DNA of 64,000 nt, taken from the NCBI RefSeq assembly GCF_008728515.1, contig NC_044980.1, positions 58,835,590 through 58,899,589 on the forward strand. The letters run 5' to 3'. This document shows positions 47,600 to 57,962 of the stretch, one piece after another (within the stretch, counting starts at the first letter, position 1; the number at the start of each line of letters is the position of its first letter). The translations under genes were made by a program, and so were the position numbers. The DNA is from Papio anubis (Eukaryota > Chordata > Mammalia > Primates > Cercopithecidae). The notes under the pieces are model-generated. The model made no database searches, was not told the origin of the DNA, and saw only the letters and a list, made by a program, of their open reading frames with translations.

Positions 47600-48810
47600 T
47601 CCTCTTTGGTATATGTCCAACAAGCATCTCAAACTAAACATTTCCAAATAATAACTTTTGTTCTCTCTACCTTCACTCCTCCAACCTGGCCTTCCCAGAG
47701 ACTTCTCCATCTCAATAAATGACTTCAGCTATTAAATTGCTCAGCCATCCAGTTATCCTTGAGTCCTCTCTTTTATACCCCTCATTCAATCCATCAGCAA
47801 ATCTTCTGTCTTCAAAATGCACCCAGAACTGGACCATATCTCACTACCTCCATTTTACCATGCTGGTCCGAGTCATTGTTACTCCTTGCCTCCTAATATG
47901 TCTCTCTGCTCGTCCTCCTCGCCTCCTAATATGTCTCATTGCTTGTCCCTTGCCACACCTATAATTTATTATTCATGCAATCTTCAGAGTGATCAGTGTA
48001 AATATGCATTGCCACATATCCCCTCTATTCAAAACTCTCCAATAGTTTCCAGTCTGATTCAGATATATTTGTCTCTCTGTGTGTTTGCTCCCATCTCTGT
48101 GTGTGACTCTGTACATATGTCTCTGTATTTGTGTGTCTCTTTTCTCTGTGTATGTCTGTGTGTGTGTGTCTGTGCCTATGACTTTACATATGTATCTGTG
48201 TGTGTCTGTCTCTATTCTCTGCATTTGTCTGTGGGTGTGTGTCTCGTTTATGTGTCTGTGTGTCTTTGCATGATTCTGCATGTATGTATGTGTCTCTATG
48301 TGTATCTCTGTGTGTGTCTCTGCGTCTGTGTATACATATACATATATGTATGTGTATGTGTATACGTATGTATGCATGTATACCTATGTATAAAATTACC
48401 CATCTGGCCCTGTGTGCTCTGCCCCCTCCTGCCTACACTCAGCTTTCTGGCCTATGCACTACTCTCCCTCTCAGTCACTCTGCTGCAGTGCGGCAGCCAC
48501 ACGGCCTGCTTGATGTTCCTCAAACATTCCAACAGCCTGTTGCCTCAGTGTTTACTGTTCTCTTTGCCACTTCCTTCATGTGCTTTACATCTCAGGGAGG
48601 TCTTCCCTGACCTTATCTAAAATTTAAATGCCCCTTCCCTACTCCATATCTCTATTCCCAGCTATATTGCTTGTGTAATTTTGGATTTACTTTTTCCCGT
48701 TATGTATGTCTTGTATGTCTCCTCCCGACTGTTCAATGAGGGCACAGATTTTTGTGTGTTTCACTCACCACTGTATCTGCAGTGCCTCGTATTTCTTCCA
48801 CACAGGATCT
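47600..48810 (+). repeat. Ancient interspersed repeat (same family as 23735-24240) split by a simple repeat
   Basis: 'cttgagtcctctcttttatacc', 'caatccatcagcaaatcttct', 'tcaaaactctccaatagtttcc', then after the simple repeat 'ctggccctgtgtgctctgcc', 'cctcaaacattccaacagcc' and 'gcacagatttttgtgtgtttcactcacc'. Open frames on both strands arise from pyrimidine-rich composition. Confidence 0.5.
48066..48392. repeat. TG/TC-rich compound simple repeat (~325 bp)
   Basis: Irregular TGTG, TCTC and TATG units ('tgtgtgtctgtgtctctg'-like), ending in TA/TG alternation near 48335-48390. It interrupts the ancient repeat between 'ccagtctgattcagata' and 'aaaattacccatctgg'. Low complexity explains the 267-codon (plus) and 134-codon (minus) open frames across it. 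Confidence 0.88.
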
Positions 48811-48814
48811 TCTC

Positions 48815-49380
48815 AATAAGTAGTATTTAATTTTTTTAAATGCAGCTTTTCATTACACACTAGCATCTGGAAAGGCATGCAATTCTATTTCCAAAATTCA
48901 TTACAAACATTTGCTAAACATTCGCCAGAAGGGGGCAGCAAAGCTTCACCAGCCCAGCAACCGGCCATCATGCTGGGTCAGCAATTCAGAGGGGCAACTA
49001 ACGGAAAATTAGGCAAAACAGCTTTCACCAGGGAGTCTGAGCTGAAGGAGGTAAGGCCAGAGAACTCAGCTGGTTAGGACTGCGCCCTGGCTGAAAAACA
49101 GAAAGACAGATAGGAAGAGACAGAAAGGCAAGGCTTGTCCAGGAGATTGAGACCCACATTAGAGGTTCACAGAATGAACATTCAGGTGGTCAGGGAACTT
49201 AATCAGGTGCCAGAAAATTTGGCATATTATCTCAGCAAACTCAGGCAAACCTTTTGGCAATGTCTACAGGGAGGTTTCCCTTTCAGATAACAAGTCTATT
49301 TATCATTATAGCTAGAATCTGGGAACCAAAATACACCTACCCCTATTAAGACAGGAGATTTATGCCAGTCCTAACAAGTG
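48815..49380. other. No recognisable feature
   Basis: Sequence between the ancient repeat and the duplicated segment. No gene or repeat named. Confidence 0.3.
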
Positions 49381-49384
49381 TGTC

Positions 49385-49475
49385 ACCAAGAAGACAAAAA
49401 TAAGTCAAGTACAATCCCTATCCTCTTGAGGATTACAATCCACAGCAGAAAATATATGAAAGCTAATAATTAGCT
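49385..49475 (+). repeat. Second copy of a ~90-bp segment also at 46918-47005
   Basis: 'gaagacaaaaataagt', 'acaatccctatcctcttgag', 'gattacaatccacagc' and 'atatgaaagctaataatt' match 46918-47005 in order, with a few substitutions and a 3-4-bp insertion. The copies are 2.47 kb apart, same orientation. Confidence 0.8.
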
Positions 49476-49559
49476 TTCCCTGAGGGCCATGTTTCTTTTC
49501 ATAATTGCAGTGCCACATCTCATATTTTGTTAAATAAAAATAAAGATGGTAAGTGCTTT

Positions 49560-51420
49560 GGTCTAGGTTGCTGCAGTAGAAAGCCAGATGTAGAAGGAAC
49601 TGTGACTCTACCTCTCATGCAGGCCTGAGTCTGGAGTGTGGTCCTCCTGTGGGGTTGCACTTACTCTGGATTTTTCCAGAAAGACTGTCTATAGGTGCCT
49701 CCATGCTGTGTTCCTGTGAGGGAAGCCCCAGCTGTGTAGCTGAGTCTGTGGTGGAATGCCAGAGGGCAACAAGGACCCGTTCTCCAAGCCCCTTCACCAT
49801 CACAGAGGCTGCCTGCCTGATGGGGTAGAGATGCAGACTTTCCCTACTGCACCCAGCACTGCAATTGTATCTCTGCTGTCAGAAACTAACCACTAGCGGG
49901 AAAATCTGGAACTTGAGGCCTGCTTTTCAGATTCTTTTGTTCTATGGGGTGATCCCTTGATGTGCTGCTCTTCCCCTTCCCCTAGGGATGGGGCTTCCTG
50001 AGAGCTGGACTGCTGTGATTGTTATTGCTCTTCTGGGTCTAACCACCCAGTGGGGCCACCAAACTCCAGGCTGGTGCTAAGAAATGGCTGCAAAGAGTCC
50101 TGTGATGTGGTCCGTCTTGAGGTCTCCCAGCTGTGAATACCGGCACCTGCTCTGGTGGAGGTGGCAGGAGAGTGAAGTAGATTCTGTGAGAGTCTTTGGT
50201 TGCAGATAGGCTTAGTGTGCTGGCTTTCTTGAATGCTGATTATGCTGGTGGTGAAGTTTTCATGTGGACAGACTCAGGGCCTCTGGTTAGCCAGGATACT
50301 GCAGGTGGTGGTATTAACTGTTGTTTTCTCCTTCCTGGGAGCAGGGTCATTCTGTCATGAGTTGCTGTAAAGGCCTGAGTTGGTTGGCCTTCAGCCAGGA
50401 GATGGTGCTTTCAAGAGAGCACCAGCTGTGTTATTAGTAGTCGGATATAAGCCTCCCCTAAGTTGACCAGGTGAGGTACTCTGGTTACTCAGGCAATGGA
50501 TGGGACCATAAAGCTCTGAAGTCTGAGCTCAGACTCTCCTCTGGTGGGCTTGCCATGCCACTGTGGGGATTGGGAGGGTGGTTCTCAGACCAATGAGGTT
50601 ATGTTCCAGAGAGGAGTACGGCTGACTCTGCTTAGCAGTATTGTTCACCAGGTAGGTGGGGAATAGCTAGTAGCAAAAGGTCTCACCCATCTCCCACGCA
50701 GTAGGCAAGGCTGGTCTCGCTCCCACAATGTCCTACTAACAATGCCAAGTTTAGATCCAGGCAGCTTGCTCTCCTGAAACTCAGACCTTGCCTCAGGCCA
50801 TAAACTACCCCACTTAGCAAGGAAGCACTGCTTTCAGGCCTTGCCCCTCCCCATCTGCCAACAAAGTTGGCTGTAACTCCTGCTCTTGTATCTGCAGCAG
50901 TTCCCATTCACCCCCAGATTCTGTCAAAAAAGTTAGTGCCCAGTTAAAATTATTGCAAAATTCAGTTGGAAGCTTCTGAGACCCTGTGACCCTTCCCTAA
51001 TTCTGCTGAGTGCCTTCCCTGAGGACTCCTGTGAAATACAATCAGGGATGGCTTCCCTGTGCTCAAGCTGAAGGATGGGAGTGCCTACAAGGTTCTTCCC
51101 ATTGTTGCTTTTACTTTTATATTTCACACAGCTCCCTAAATCCATTCCAGCTCTAGATAAGGTTAAATCCTTTTCTGGTGATCTGTATTTTCAGATTCCC
51201 CAGTGCGAATATGTGTTTGAAGGCAGGTTTTCCCCCTTTCAGACTACGGAAACTCAACAGTTGTTCATCTGTCTCATGGAATCTGCAGTGACGCGTGCTT
51301 CTTTCAAAGATCTGTGAATTCTTTAGGTTTTCCTGGTATCCTCCTGCAGTGGTTCTTGGAGCAAAAGTTCACGGTGTGAATCTTCACATGCCGTACTGTC
51401 CATCCGAATAGGAGGTACAT
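49560..51420 (-). repeat. LINE-1 5' UTR (old primate type), antisense, probable
   Basis: Read on the minus strand from about 51410: 'cctcctattcggatgg', 'gaacttttgctccaagaacc', 'agaagcacgcgtcactgcag' and 'catgagacagatgaacaact', which resemble the start of an old L1 5' UTR. GC-richer than the flanks, no conserved coding sequence. It ends around 49560 with no ORF1 attached. The class I provirus begins directly beside its 5' end. Confidence 0.5.
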
Positions 51421-51453
51421 GTTAGCACTATCTTCTGTCCAATATCTTCCCCC

Positions 51454-51964
51454 TGTGAAAGGAAATTAAATGTTGACACCCCAAACTCATTTAGCCAAAG
51501 GGAAAAGTCAAGCTAGGAACTGGGTCATGCAAACCTGTCTCCACCTTTTGATTCCTAAATAAAATAGCTACAAGATGAAAAGCTACCCACCTTCCCCATG
51601 TTTTGCCAACAAGGAAATTCCTGGTGAGCTGTTACAACTTCACCATGGCAATGCTAATTGATAGCTTATCTTGACAGGTGCAGTCACCCAGGCTGCCAGA
51701 CACAAATGTGTATCAGATTGTTCCCCTACCCCATTTTGTCTGTATTATCTTATGTAAGATGCAGATTCCCCACATTTTTCCTTTGCCCCTTTCGTTTAAG
51801 TGAAAACTGTGTGCTTCTCAATGTCCTGCCCTTTCCCCTTTAAACTTGGAGCCCCCAAAATCATCTTCGGAGAAAGGCATAGACCTGTCTCCTGTGAGCG
51901 TCCTTAACTTTGGTGAATAAATCTCCAAAAATGATTAAGACTTGTCTCATCATTTTCTTTGACA
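51454..51964 (+). repeat. 5' LTR of the class I provirus (putative)
   Basis: Starts TGTGAAAGG and ends TTTGACA. Contains the polyadenylation signal AATAAA (51916-51921), about 40 bases before the end, giving the usual R/U5 layout. Length ~511 bp is normal for ERV1 LTRs. Boundaries are inferred from TG...CA ends and the start of gag. No promoter box is certain. Confidence 0.65.
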
Positions 51965-52040
51965 CCCTCATCATGACTTTTCTATAGGCAAAGGTAAGGA
52001 CAGGGATAGTCATATCCCCTCCAATAGTCCTTTAGGTCTC
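51965..52040 (+). other. Proviral leader, short, with splice-donor-like site
   Basis: Only 76 bases separate the LTR end from the first gag-like ATG. I do not see an 18-nt tRNA primer-binding match right after the LTR. A donor-like 'caaaggtaagga' lies near 51990-52001. Leader sequence has probably been deleted or replaced. Confidence 0.45.
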
Positions 52041-53444
52041 ATGCTAAAATATGGAGAGGAGAATGAGATGACTAGGCACAAGAAAAAGCAACAGATGATA
52101 AAGTATTGTTGTTTCATCTGGGCCAAGGAACCCATCCTCAAACCTGCCATCTTCTGGCCAAAATATGGATCAGATGAGGATTGGGTCTGTCAACTTTTAA
52201 TTCAGTATGTGAATGACAAAATTCCAGTTTCGCAGGAAGAAAGAGACTATGCTGTCTGCTGGAGAAAAGAACCTGTTCTCCTCTTTCCCTTAAAGAATGC
52301 AGGGGAAGGATCAGATTTCACACTCCCTAAAGTAGGCGTAGTAAAACCAACTGCTAGGCAGAGGACTCCCAACTCCTGGGATTCTCTAAACCACCTTCCC
52401 CTGTTTAATTCTCCCCTTCTTGACCTGTCCCCTTTGTAGGCAGCTGCTGTTGCCCCAGACCCAGTCCCGGATCCTTCTCCTACTCCTATTATTCCTCCCC
52501 CTTATAAGTCTGACTCTTGGGAATTACCGCCACCCCATGAGCCTGCTCCTTGTCAGCCTAAGTGTCCTTCCCTAAAGGGACTGCAACATGAAGTAGAGCA
52601 ATATAAAAAAGATATTCAAAATGTTCCTTTCCCCTCTACCTCTAAGGAATCAGCTCCAACTATCTGTCCTTTGAGACAGGTGCCCCAAGGAGGAGGAGCT
52701 ATTGGCTTTGCAAATGCTCCTTTGACTATTTCAGAGGTTCGAGGTTTAAGAAAAGAACTTAAGCCACTGCTAGATGACCCATATGGGGTAGCAGACCAAA
52801 TTGATCAATTCCTAGGTCCCCAGTTATACACCTGGGCTGAATCAATGTTCATCCTGTGTATCTTCTTCTCAGGGAAAGAAAGGGCGATGATTTGCATGGC
52901 TGCTATGACAACTGGGGAATGTGAACACCCTCCCAGCCAAAACGTTCCTGCAGCAGACCAGAAATTCCTGGCCCAAGATCCTCAATGGGAAAATAACAAT
53001 GCAGTACACTGAGAACACATGAAAGATCTTAGGGAAATGATAATTAAAGGAATTCAGGAGTCAGTGCCCCTCACTCGGACTCTTTCCTGAGCCTGTGACA
53101 TACAATAAGAAAAAGATGAAGGCCCCATGAAATTTCCAAAAAGACTAAGGGAACAAATAAGGAAATATGCAGATTTAGATCCAGAAGACCCTCTCAGGCA
53201 AGGAATGTTAAAGCTACATTTTGCCACAAATAGCTGGCCAGATGTAGCAAAGAAGTTGCAGAAACTAGAAAACTGGAAAAATCAGTCCATAGAGGAACTC
53301 CTAGGAAAAGCCCAAAAAGTACATGTGAGGAGAGATGAAGAAAAGCAAAAACAAAAACCGAAACTTATGCTATCCACCTTCCAACAGATGGTTTCAAGCC
53401 TATATGTTTCTAAACAGAGACTCCAGTCGGGGCAGGAATTATAA
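52041..53444 (+). pseudogene. ERV1 gag relic (MA, p12-like, CA)
   Basis: Matrix/capsid polyprotein relic in one frame, broken by in-frame stops at 52437-52439 (TAG), 53010-53012 (TGA) and further stops near 53088-53110. MA-like part at 52041-52436 ('KPAIFWPKYGSDEDW'). A proline-rich linker follows with the late-assembly motif PPPY (about 52497-52508). CA follows from about 52668 ('LRKELKPLLDDPYGVADQ', then 'QFLGPQLYTWAES'). The late CA region at 53127-53441 has 'LKLHFATNSWPDVAKKLQ'. Order and spacing fit gammaretroviral Gag. Not translatable as one protein. Confidence 0.82.
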
Positions 53445-53755
53445 AGGGTCCAAACCCCTGTTTAGAGGACCCAAGCCTCCAACTAGGGGACCCGGACCCT
53501 CAGTTACCAGGCCCTCTAAAGAGTATGGGGGAGCAAGGTCAAAGAATCCCAAAACTGAGGGAGAGGAAGAACTCAGGATAGGTGCTTCAAATGTGGAAGA
53601 GCAGGCCACTTCAAAAGAGAATGCCCCCAGTGGGAAAAGGAAAAAGAAATTGTTCCGCTCATGGCATTCGAGGAGGAATAGGGAGGCCAGGGGCTCTGTC
53701 CTTTCCATCTCAAGTCCCACCAAGAGCTCTTGATAAATTTAGAGGTGGGACCCAA
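53445..53755 (+). pseudogene. ERV1 gag nucleocapsid relic with CCHC zinc knuckle
   Basis: A basic, glycine/proline-rich stretch (about 53445-53570) lies in a different frame from CA, then the frame returns for one intact zinc knuckle, CFKCGRAGHFKREC (53583-53624, CX2CX4HX4C). At least two frameshifts surround it. A single knuckle is typical of gammaretrovirus-like elements. The knuckle binds genomic RNA in the intact family. Confidence 0.8.
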
Positions 53756-54105
53756 ACATGAGCTATCACCTTTTTAACAGATTCAGGGCTGCTGGTTCCT
53801 TTGTTTGCTATTGGCCCTCTAATATAAACTGCTCATTAGAGGAACTTCTCATCTTAGGGGTGAAAGGAGAAGGATTTAAAGCCAAAGTTTTAGAAGAAAC
53901 AGAAGTTAAATACAAAAATCAATCAGCCAGTATTAAATTCCTGCTAATCCCTGAAGCAGGAACAAACCTGCTAGGAGACCTGATATTAAAACTAGGCATA
54001 GGCCTGCATGCCTGCCCTGAAGGATTTTTCACTTCATTGAACCTGCTCACTACCACAGAAAAAAGTTACATTCATCCCAATCTGTGGTCAAAAGAAGGGA
54101 ACTGA
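53756..54105 (+). pseudogene. ERV1 protease relic
   Basis: Retroviral aspartic protease remnant. The active-site Asp-Ser-Gly codons are at 53780-53788. The following residues continue in another frame, so one base has been lost or gained right after the catalytic triplet. Downstream, 'FKAKVLEETEVKYKNQ' and the C-terminal 'LLGDLILKLGIGL' keep protease order in the 53758-54105 frame. Catalytically dead as encoded. Confidence 0.72.
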
Positions 54106-54787
54106 GGGAAACTAAGAATGCCCCACAATTCATACAAAGTTGAAAACCCCTGGGGAAAGCAGAAGGCAATATCCAATTCCTCTAGAAGGCACCATAGGCC
54201 TGAAAACTGGGACTGAAGGTCTTATTCAGGATAAATTACTTGAACCCTGTCTGTCTCTATATAATACCCCATATTACCTGTAAAGAAATCAGATGGGTCA
54301 TATCAACTAGTAAAAGACCTCCAGGCCATTAACCAAATAGTCCAAACCATTCACCCTATTGTCCCCAATCCATATACTATCCTCAGCAAGATTCCATATG
54401 ACCATCAGTCGTTTACAGTAATAGATTTAAAGGATGCCTTTTGGGCATGTCCCTTAGCTGAAGATAGCCAAGACATATTAGCTTTTGAATGTGAAGATCC
54501 TCAGTCAGGGCAGAAGCAACAATACTGCTGGGTGGTCCTGCCCCAAGGATTTACAAACTCTCCTAATCTGTTTGGCTAAATTCTTGAACAAGTTTTAGGG
54601 AAGATATCTGTCCCAGAGTCTATATGCATGCTCCAATATGTAGATGACATACTTGTGTCTGGGGAAAGTCATAGAACAAGTATCTGATTTCTGCATCAGT
54701 CTTCTCAATCACCTGCAAGCGGAGGGATTACAGGTATCAAAGGGGAAGCTCCAATTTGTATAGCCTGAAGTCAAGTATTTAGGGCAC
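54106..54787 (+). pseudogene. ERV1 reverse transcriptase relic (fingers/palm)
   Basis: RT blocks from about 54277: 'DGSYQLVKDLQAIN', 'FTVIDLKDAFWACPL' (first catalytic Asp), 'VVLPQGFTNSPNLFG' and 'LQYVDDILVSGES' with YVDD at 54637-54648. A TAA stop (54577-54579) follows the LPQGF block. A frameshift lies between 54665 and 54690, and a TAG at 54761-54763. The N-terminal part (54106-54270) is heavily degraded. Palm residues are legible, but no continuous enzyme is possible. Confidence 0.85.
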
Positions 54788-55528
54788 TTGATAAGTGCAG
54801 GTAAGCGAAGAATAGGACCTGAAAGAGTCAAAGGAATTGTGTCCTTATCCCTGCCTAGTACAAAACAAGAGCTTAGAAAATTTTTAGGGCTAGTTGGATA
54901 TTGCCGCTTGTGGATTGATTCATATGCTCTAAAAGCAAAGTCTCCGTACTCCAAGCTTACCCAAGAAAAACTTCACTCCCTCCTTTGGGCCCCAGAGGAA
55001 GTCAATGAATTTAAAGAATTGAAACACTTACTCATAACTGCCCCTGTTTTAGCTCTGCCTTCCCTCAAACAACCATTTCACCTGTTTGTCAATGTAAATA
55101 AGGGAGTAGCTTCAGGGGTACTTACCCAAGAACATGGGGGCCACTGGCAGCCCATGGCCTTTTTGTCAAAAATTCTAGACCCAGTAACCTGTGGATGGCC
55201 CAAATGTATTCAAACTGTAGCGCCCACTGCTTTGTTGATTGAGGAAAGTAGAAAGCTAACCTTTGGGGGAAAATTAATTATTAGCACACCTCATCAAGTT
55301 AGAACAATATTAAACCCAAAGGCAAGTAGATGGCTTACAGGCTCAAGAATTCTAAAACAAGAAGCCATTCTATTAGAAAAAGATGACCTCACTCTCACCA
55401 CTAACAGTGCCCTTAACCCTGCTGCTTTCCTAACTGGGAATCCAAACCCCAAAGATCCTGAACATGATTGTTTAGATCTCATTGACTACCATACTAAGGT
55501 TAGAATTGATTTAAGAGAAACCCCTTTT
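54788..55528 (+). pseudogene. ERV1 RT thumb/connection segment (247 open codons)
   Basis: The longest open stretch of RT: 'KQELRKFLGLVGYCRLWI' (thumb), 'SPYSKLTQ', 'ITAPVLALPSLKQPFHLF' and 'GGHWQPMAFLSKILDPVT' (connection), ending with a TAA at 55529-55531. It continues in frame into RNase H after the stop. Open length probably reflects chance and moderate age rather than selection. Confidence 0.82.
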
Positions 55529-55531
55529 TAA

Positions 55532-56222
55532 ACAGGACGTCATCTTTTTATAGATGTCTCCTCCCCGGTGGTTGAAGGAAAAACACACAATGGATACTTT
55601 GTCATAGATGCAGTTCTTGCTGAAATAGAATCTGGAAGATTGACAAATAATTAGTCTGCTCAAACTTGCAAATTGTGTTAAATCAGACTCTAAAATATTT
55701 ACAAAAGCAAGAAGGTACTATCTATACCTACTCCAAGTACACCTTTGGGGTAGTGGACACCTTCGGAAACATTTGGACTGAGCAGAGCCTAATTAACAGC
55801 AAAGGGCAGGACCTTGCCCACAAATAATTAATTACTCAAGGTTGTTGTTGTTGTTTTTTTTTTTTTGAGACGGAGTCTCGCTCTGTCGCCCAGGCTGGAG
55901 TGCAGTGGCGCGATCTCGGCTCACTGCACGCTCCGCCTCCCGGGTTCACGCCATTCTCCTGCCTCAGCCTCCCGAGTAGCAGGGACTACAGGTGCCCGCC
56001 ACCACGCCTGGCTAATTTTTTGTATTTTCAGTGAAGACGGGGTTTCACCGTGTTAGCCAGGATGGTCTCGATCTCCTGACCTCTTAAAAAGCTTACAATT
56101 ACCAGAAGAAATAGCTATTGTGCATGTCCCAAGGCACCAGAACAATTCTACCTTTGAAAGCTGAGGAAATAACCTTGCTGATCAAATTGCAAAACAAGCT
56201 GCCCTCTCTCAAAAAGCACCTC
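55532..56222 (+). pseudogene. ERV1 RNase H relic, split by AluY
   Basis: 'GRHLFIDVSSPVVEGK' just after the TAA is the first RNase H strand with its catalytic Asp. The frame stops near 55651, further pieces continue to about 55835 ('EGTIYTYSKYTFGVVDT'), the AluY follows, and the domain ends after it with 'LQLPEEIAIVHVPRHQN' and 'NLADQIAKQAAL'. Three or more disruptions. Confidence 0.75.
55843..56082 (-). repeat. AluY-like SINE, antisense, 5' truncated, inside the provirus
   Basis: T-run with a (GTT) tail (55842-55866), then 'gagacggagtctcgctctgtc', 'cgcgatctcggctcactgca', 'cgggttcacgccattctcc' and 'gatggtctcgatctcctgac', ending at 56082 before the Alu 5' end. Well-kept CpGs and AluY-type bases point to a young copy, so the provirus is older. 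I see no clear target duplication. Confidence 0.9.
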
Positions 56223-57168
56223 TCTTCCACCTGACTCTTGTCTTTCCCCACTAGCTGCAATCCCTATCTTCTCTCCTGCTGAAAAGGAAAAATTAGAGAA
56301 ACTAGTAGCTAAGGAAAACTCAGAAGGGAGGTGGGCATTACCAGACCAAAGGGAAATGCTTTCTAAACCACTTATGGGAGAAATCCTGTCCCAACTACAT
56401 CAAGGGACTCACTGGAGAACTCAAACTATGTGTGATGCAGTTCTCGGAGTCTATGGATGTATAGGAATTTATACCTTAGTAAGCCAAGTTGTGGACAGCT
56501 GCCTAATATGTAAGAAAACTAATAAACAGACCCTAAGGAAACAACCTTTTGAGGGCAGAAGCCCTGGATTAAGCCCATTTCAAAGTATTCAAGTTGACTA
56601 TGCTGAAATGCCCCCACTAGGTAGCCTTAAATATCTAATAGTAATAGTAGACCACCTCACTCACTGGGTGGAAGCCATTCCCCTCCCCAGTGCAACAGCT
56701 AATAATGTGGTTAAAGTATTACTAGAGAACACAATACCTTGGTTCAGGCTACTAGAAAATACTGACTTAGACAATGCGACTCATTTTACTGCAATTATCA
56801 TTAAAGGGCTTACTCAAGCTTTAGGAATCAAATGTGAATGTCATAACCCCTGGCATCCATCCTTATCAGGAAGAATAGAAAGGATGAATCAGACTTTGAA
56901 GAATCCTCTAACTAAGTTAATTTTAGAAACTCTACTACCCTGGACTAAGTGTCTCTCTGTTGCTCTACTCAGGATCGTAACTGCCCCGCAAAAAGACGTT
57001 GGTCTATCCCCTTACGAAATGCTCTATGGGTTACCATACTTAAGCTCCACTAGTGATATTCCCACTTTTGAGACCAAAGATCAATTCCTTAGGAACTACA
57101 TACTTGGTCTATCTTCTACCTTATCTTCCCTTAGGACTAAAGGTCTCAGCACAAACCCCACTTCTTGA
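56223..57168 (+). pseudogene. ERV1 integrase, nearly intact frame
   Basis: About 315 open codons in one frame from about 56223 (ATG at 56356) to the stop at 57166-57168. The N-terminal zinc-binding part has HQGTH and CLIC (HHCC order). The catalytic core has the first Asp in 'IQVDYAEM' (56596-56598), the second in 'DLDNATHF' (56770-56772) and the Glu in 'GRIERMNQ' (56878-56880). The Asp-Glu spacing is 35 residues, i.e. an intact DD35E triad. The C-terminal part ('GLSPYEMLYGLPYL') precedes a stop that removes the last portion, which runs on in another frame (to about 57290). Function is not expected without the rest of pol. Confidence 0.85.
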
Positions 57169-57300
57169 GTTTCCAGTTCATCAGCACTGGCCCAGAGACT
57201 ACGTCCTCATTAAGAGCTGGAAAGAAGAGAAACTTGAACTGTCCTGGGAGGGACCATATCTAGTGCTCCTAACAACTGAAACTGCAGTCTGAACCACCGA
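57169..57300 (+). pseudogene. Integrase C-terminal tail, frameshifted
   Basis: 'QHWPRDYVLIKSWKEEKL' followed by 'SWEGPYLVLLTTETAV' reads like the SH3-like C-terminal domain of gammaretroviral integrase, in the frame of 57053-57292 rather than that of the core. Confidence 0.65.
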
Positions 57301-57962
57301 GAAAGGATGGACCCATCATACCTGAGTCAAGAAAGTGCCGCCCCCTCCAGGGTCATGGGCTATAGTCCCAGGGGAAAATCCTACCAAATTAAAGCTAAGG
57401 AAAGTTTAGCTCTCTTTCATTTATTCTATTACTCCTTCTTCTTTCCTTGTTCTGTTGCTAGCCACCTCATTATTAATGCAACTAGATCAGACTCACTCCA
57501 AACCATGACCTTTGATGCTTGTTTAGTTATGTCTTGTGGGGATCTCCAAAGCCAGAGACAGCTTGCAGCAGCAGGGAAATATCTCTGCCCTATCCACAGC
57601 AGGTGCTTCTCCCATTTTGTCATACTTGGGAATGTGTCATTTGGACCACTCAATGTCAAGAATGGGTCCCCTCAGAGGATTTCCCGCTAGCAGTTCTAAA
57701 GCCCTATAATCATGTTACTAAAGGAAGTGCCCCTCCCAATTGTCAACATAACCAATGTAACCCAGTGCAAATTTCCATCACCATCCCAACTCTCCAAGAT
57801 TCCTCCCCTACCCTGAACTGTTTTTATGGTATGGGAACAGATGTAACAGGAAAAGACCCTATAGGATTCTTCGAGTTGCACCTCATTACATCCTCATCCC
57901 TCACATTTCCACCTCTATCCTCTTCTAAGGATCTTCTCCACCTAATGACAAAACCAACGTAG
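57301..57962 (+). pseudogene. ERV1 env surface-unit (SU) relic
   Basis: An N-terminal part in one frame (ATG 57307 or 57355) has a hydrophobic, signal-like stretch 'FHLFYYSFFFPCSVAS' (about 57415-57465) and an N-glycosylation-type 'NAT'. A frameshift near 57590 moves the reading to a second frame (to 57962) with 'PFCHTWECVIWTTQC' and several cysteines. Beyond 57962 stops become frequent. Only a broken outline of the receptor-binding subunit remains; it cannot give a secreted or membrane protein as encoded. Confidence 0.72.

Noticed and set aside
47817..48620. 267-codon plus-strand open frame
   Set aside because: Spans the TG/TC-rich simple repeat. Cys/Val/Ser-rich, low complexity, with open frames on the opposite strand too; no domain.
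53439..53755. Antisense frames over gag/NC
   Set aside because: Shadows of the zinc-knuckle region on the opposite strand.
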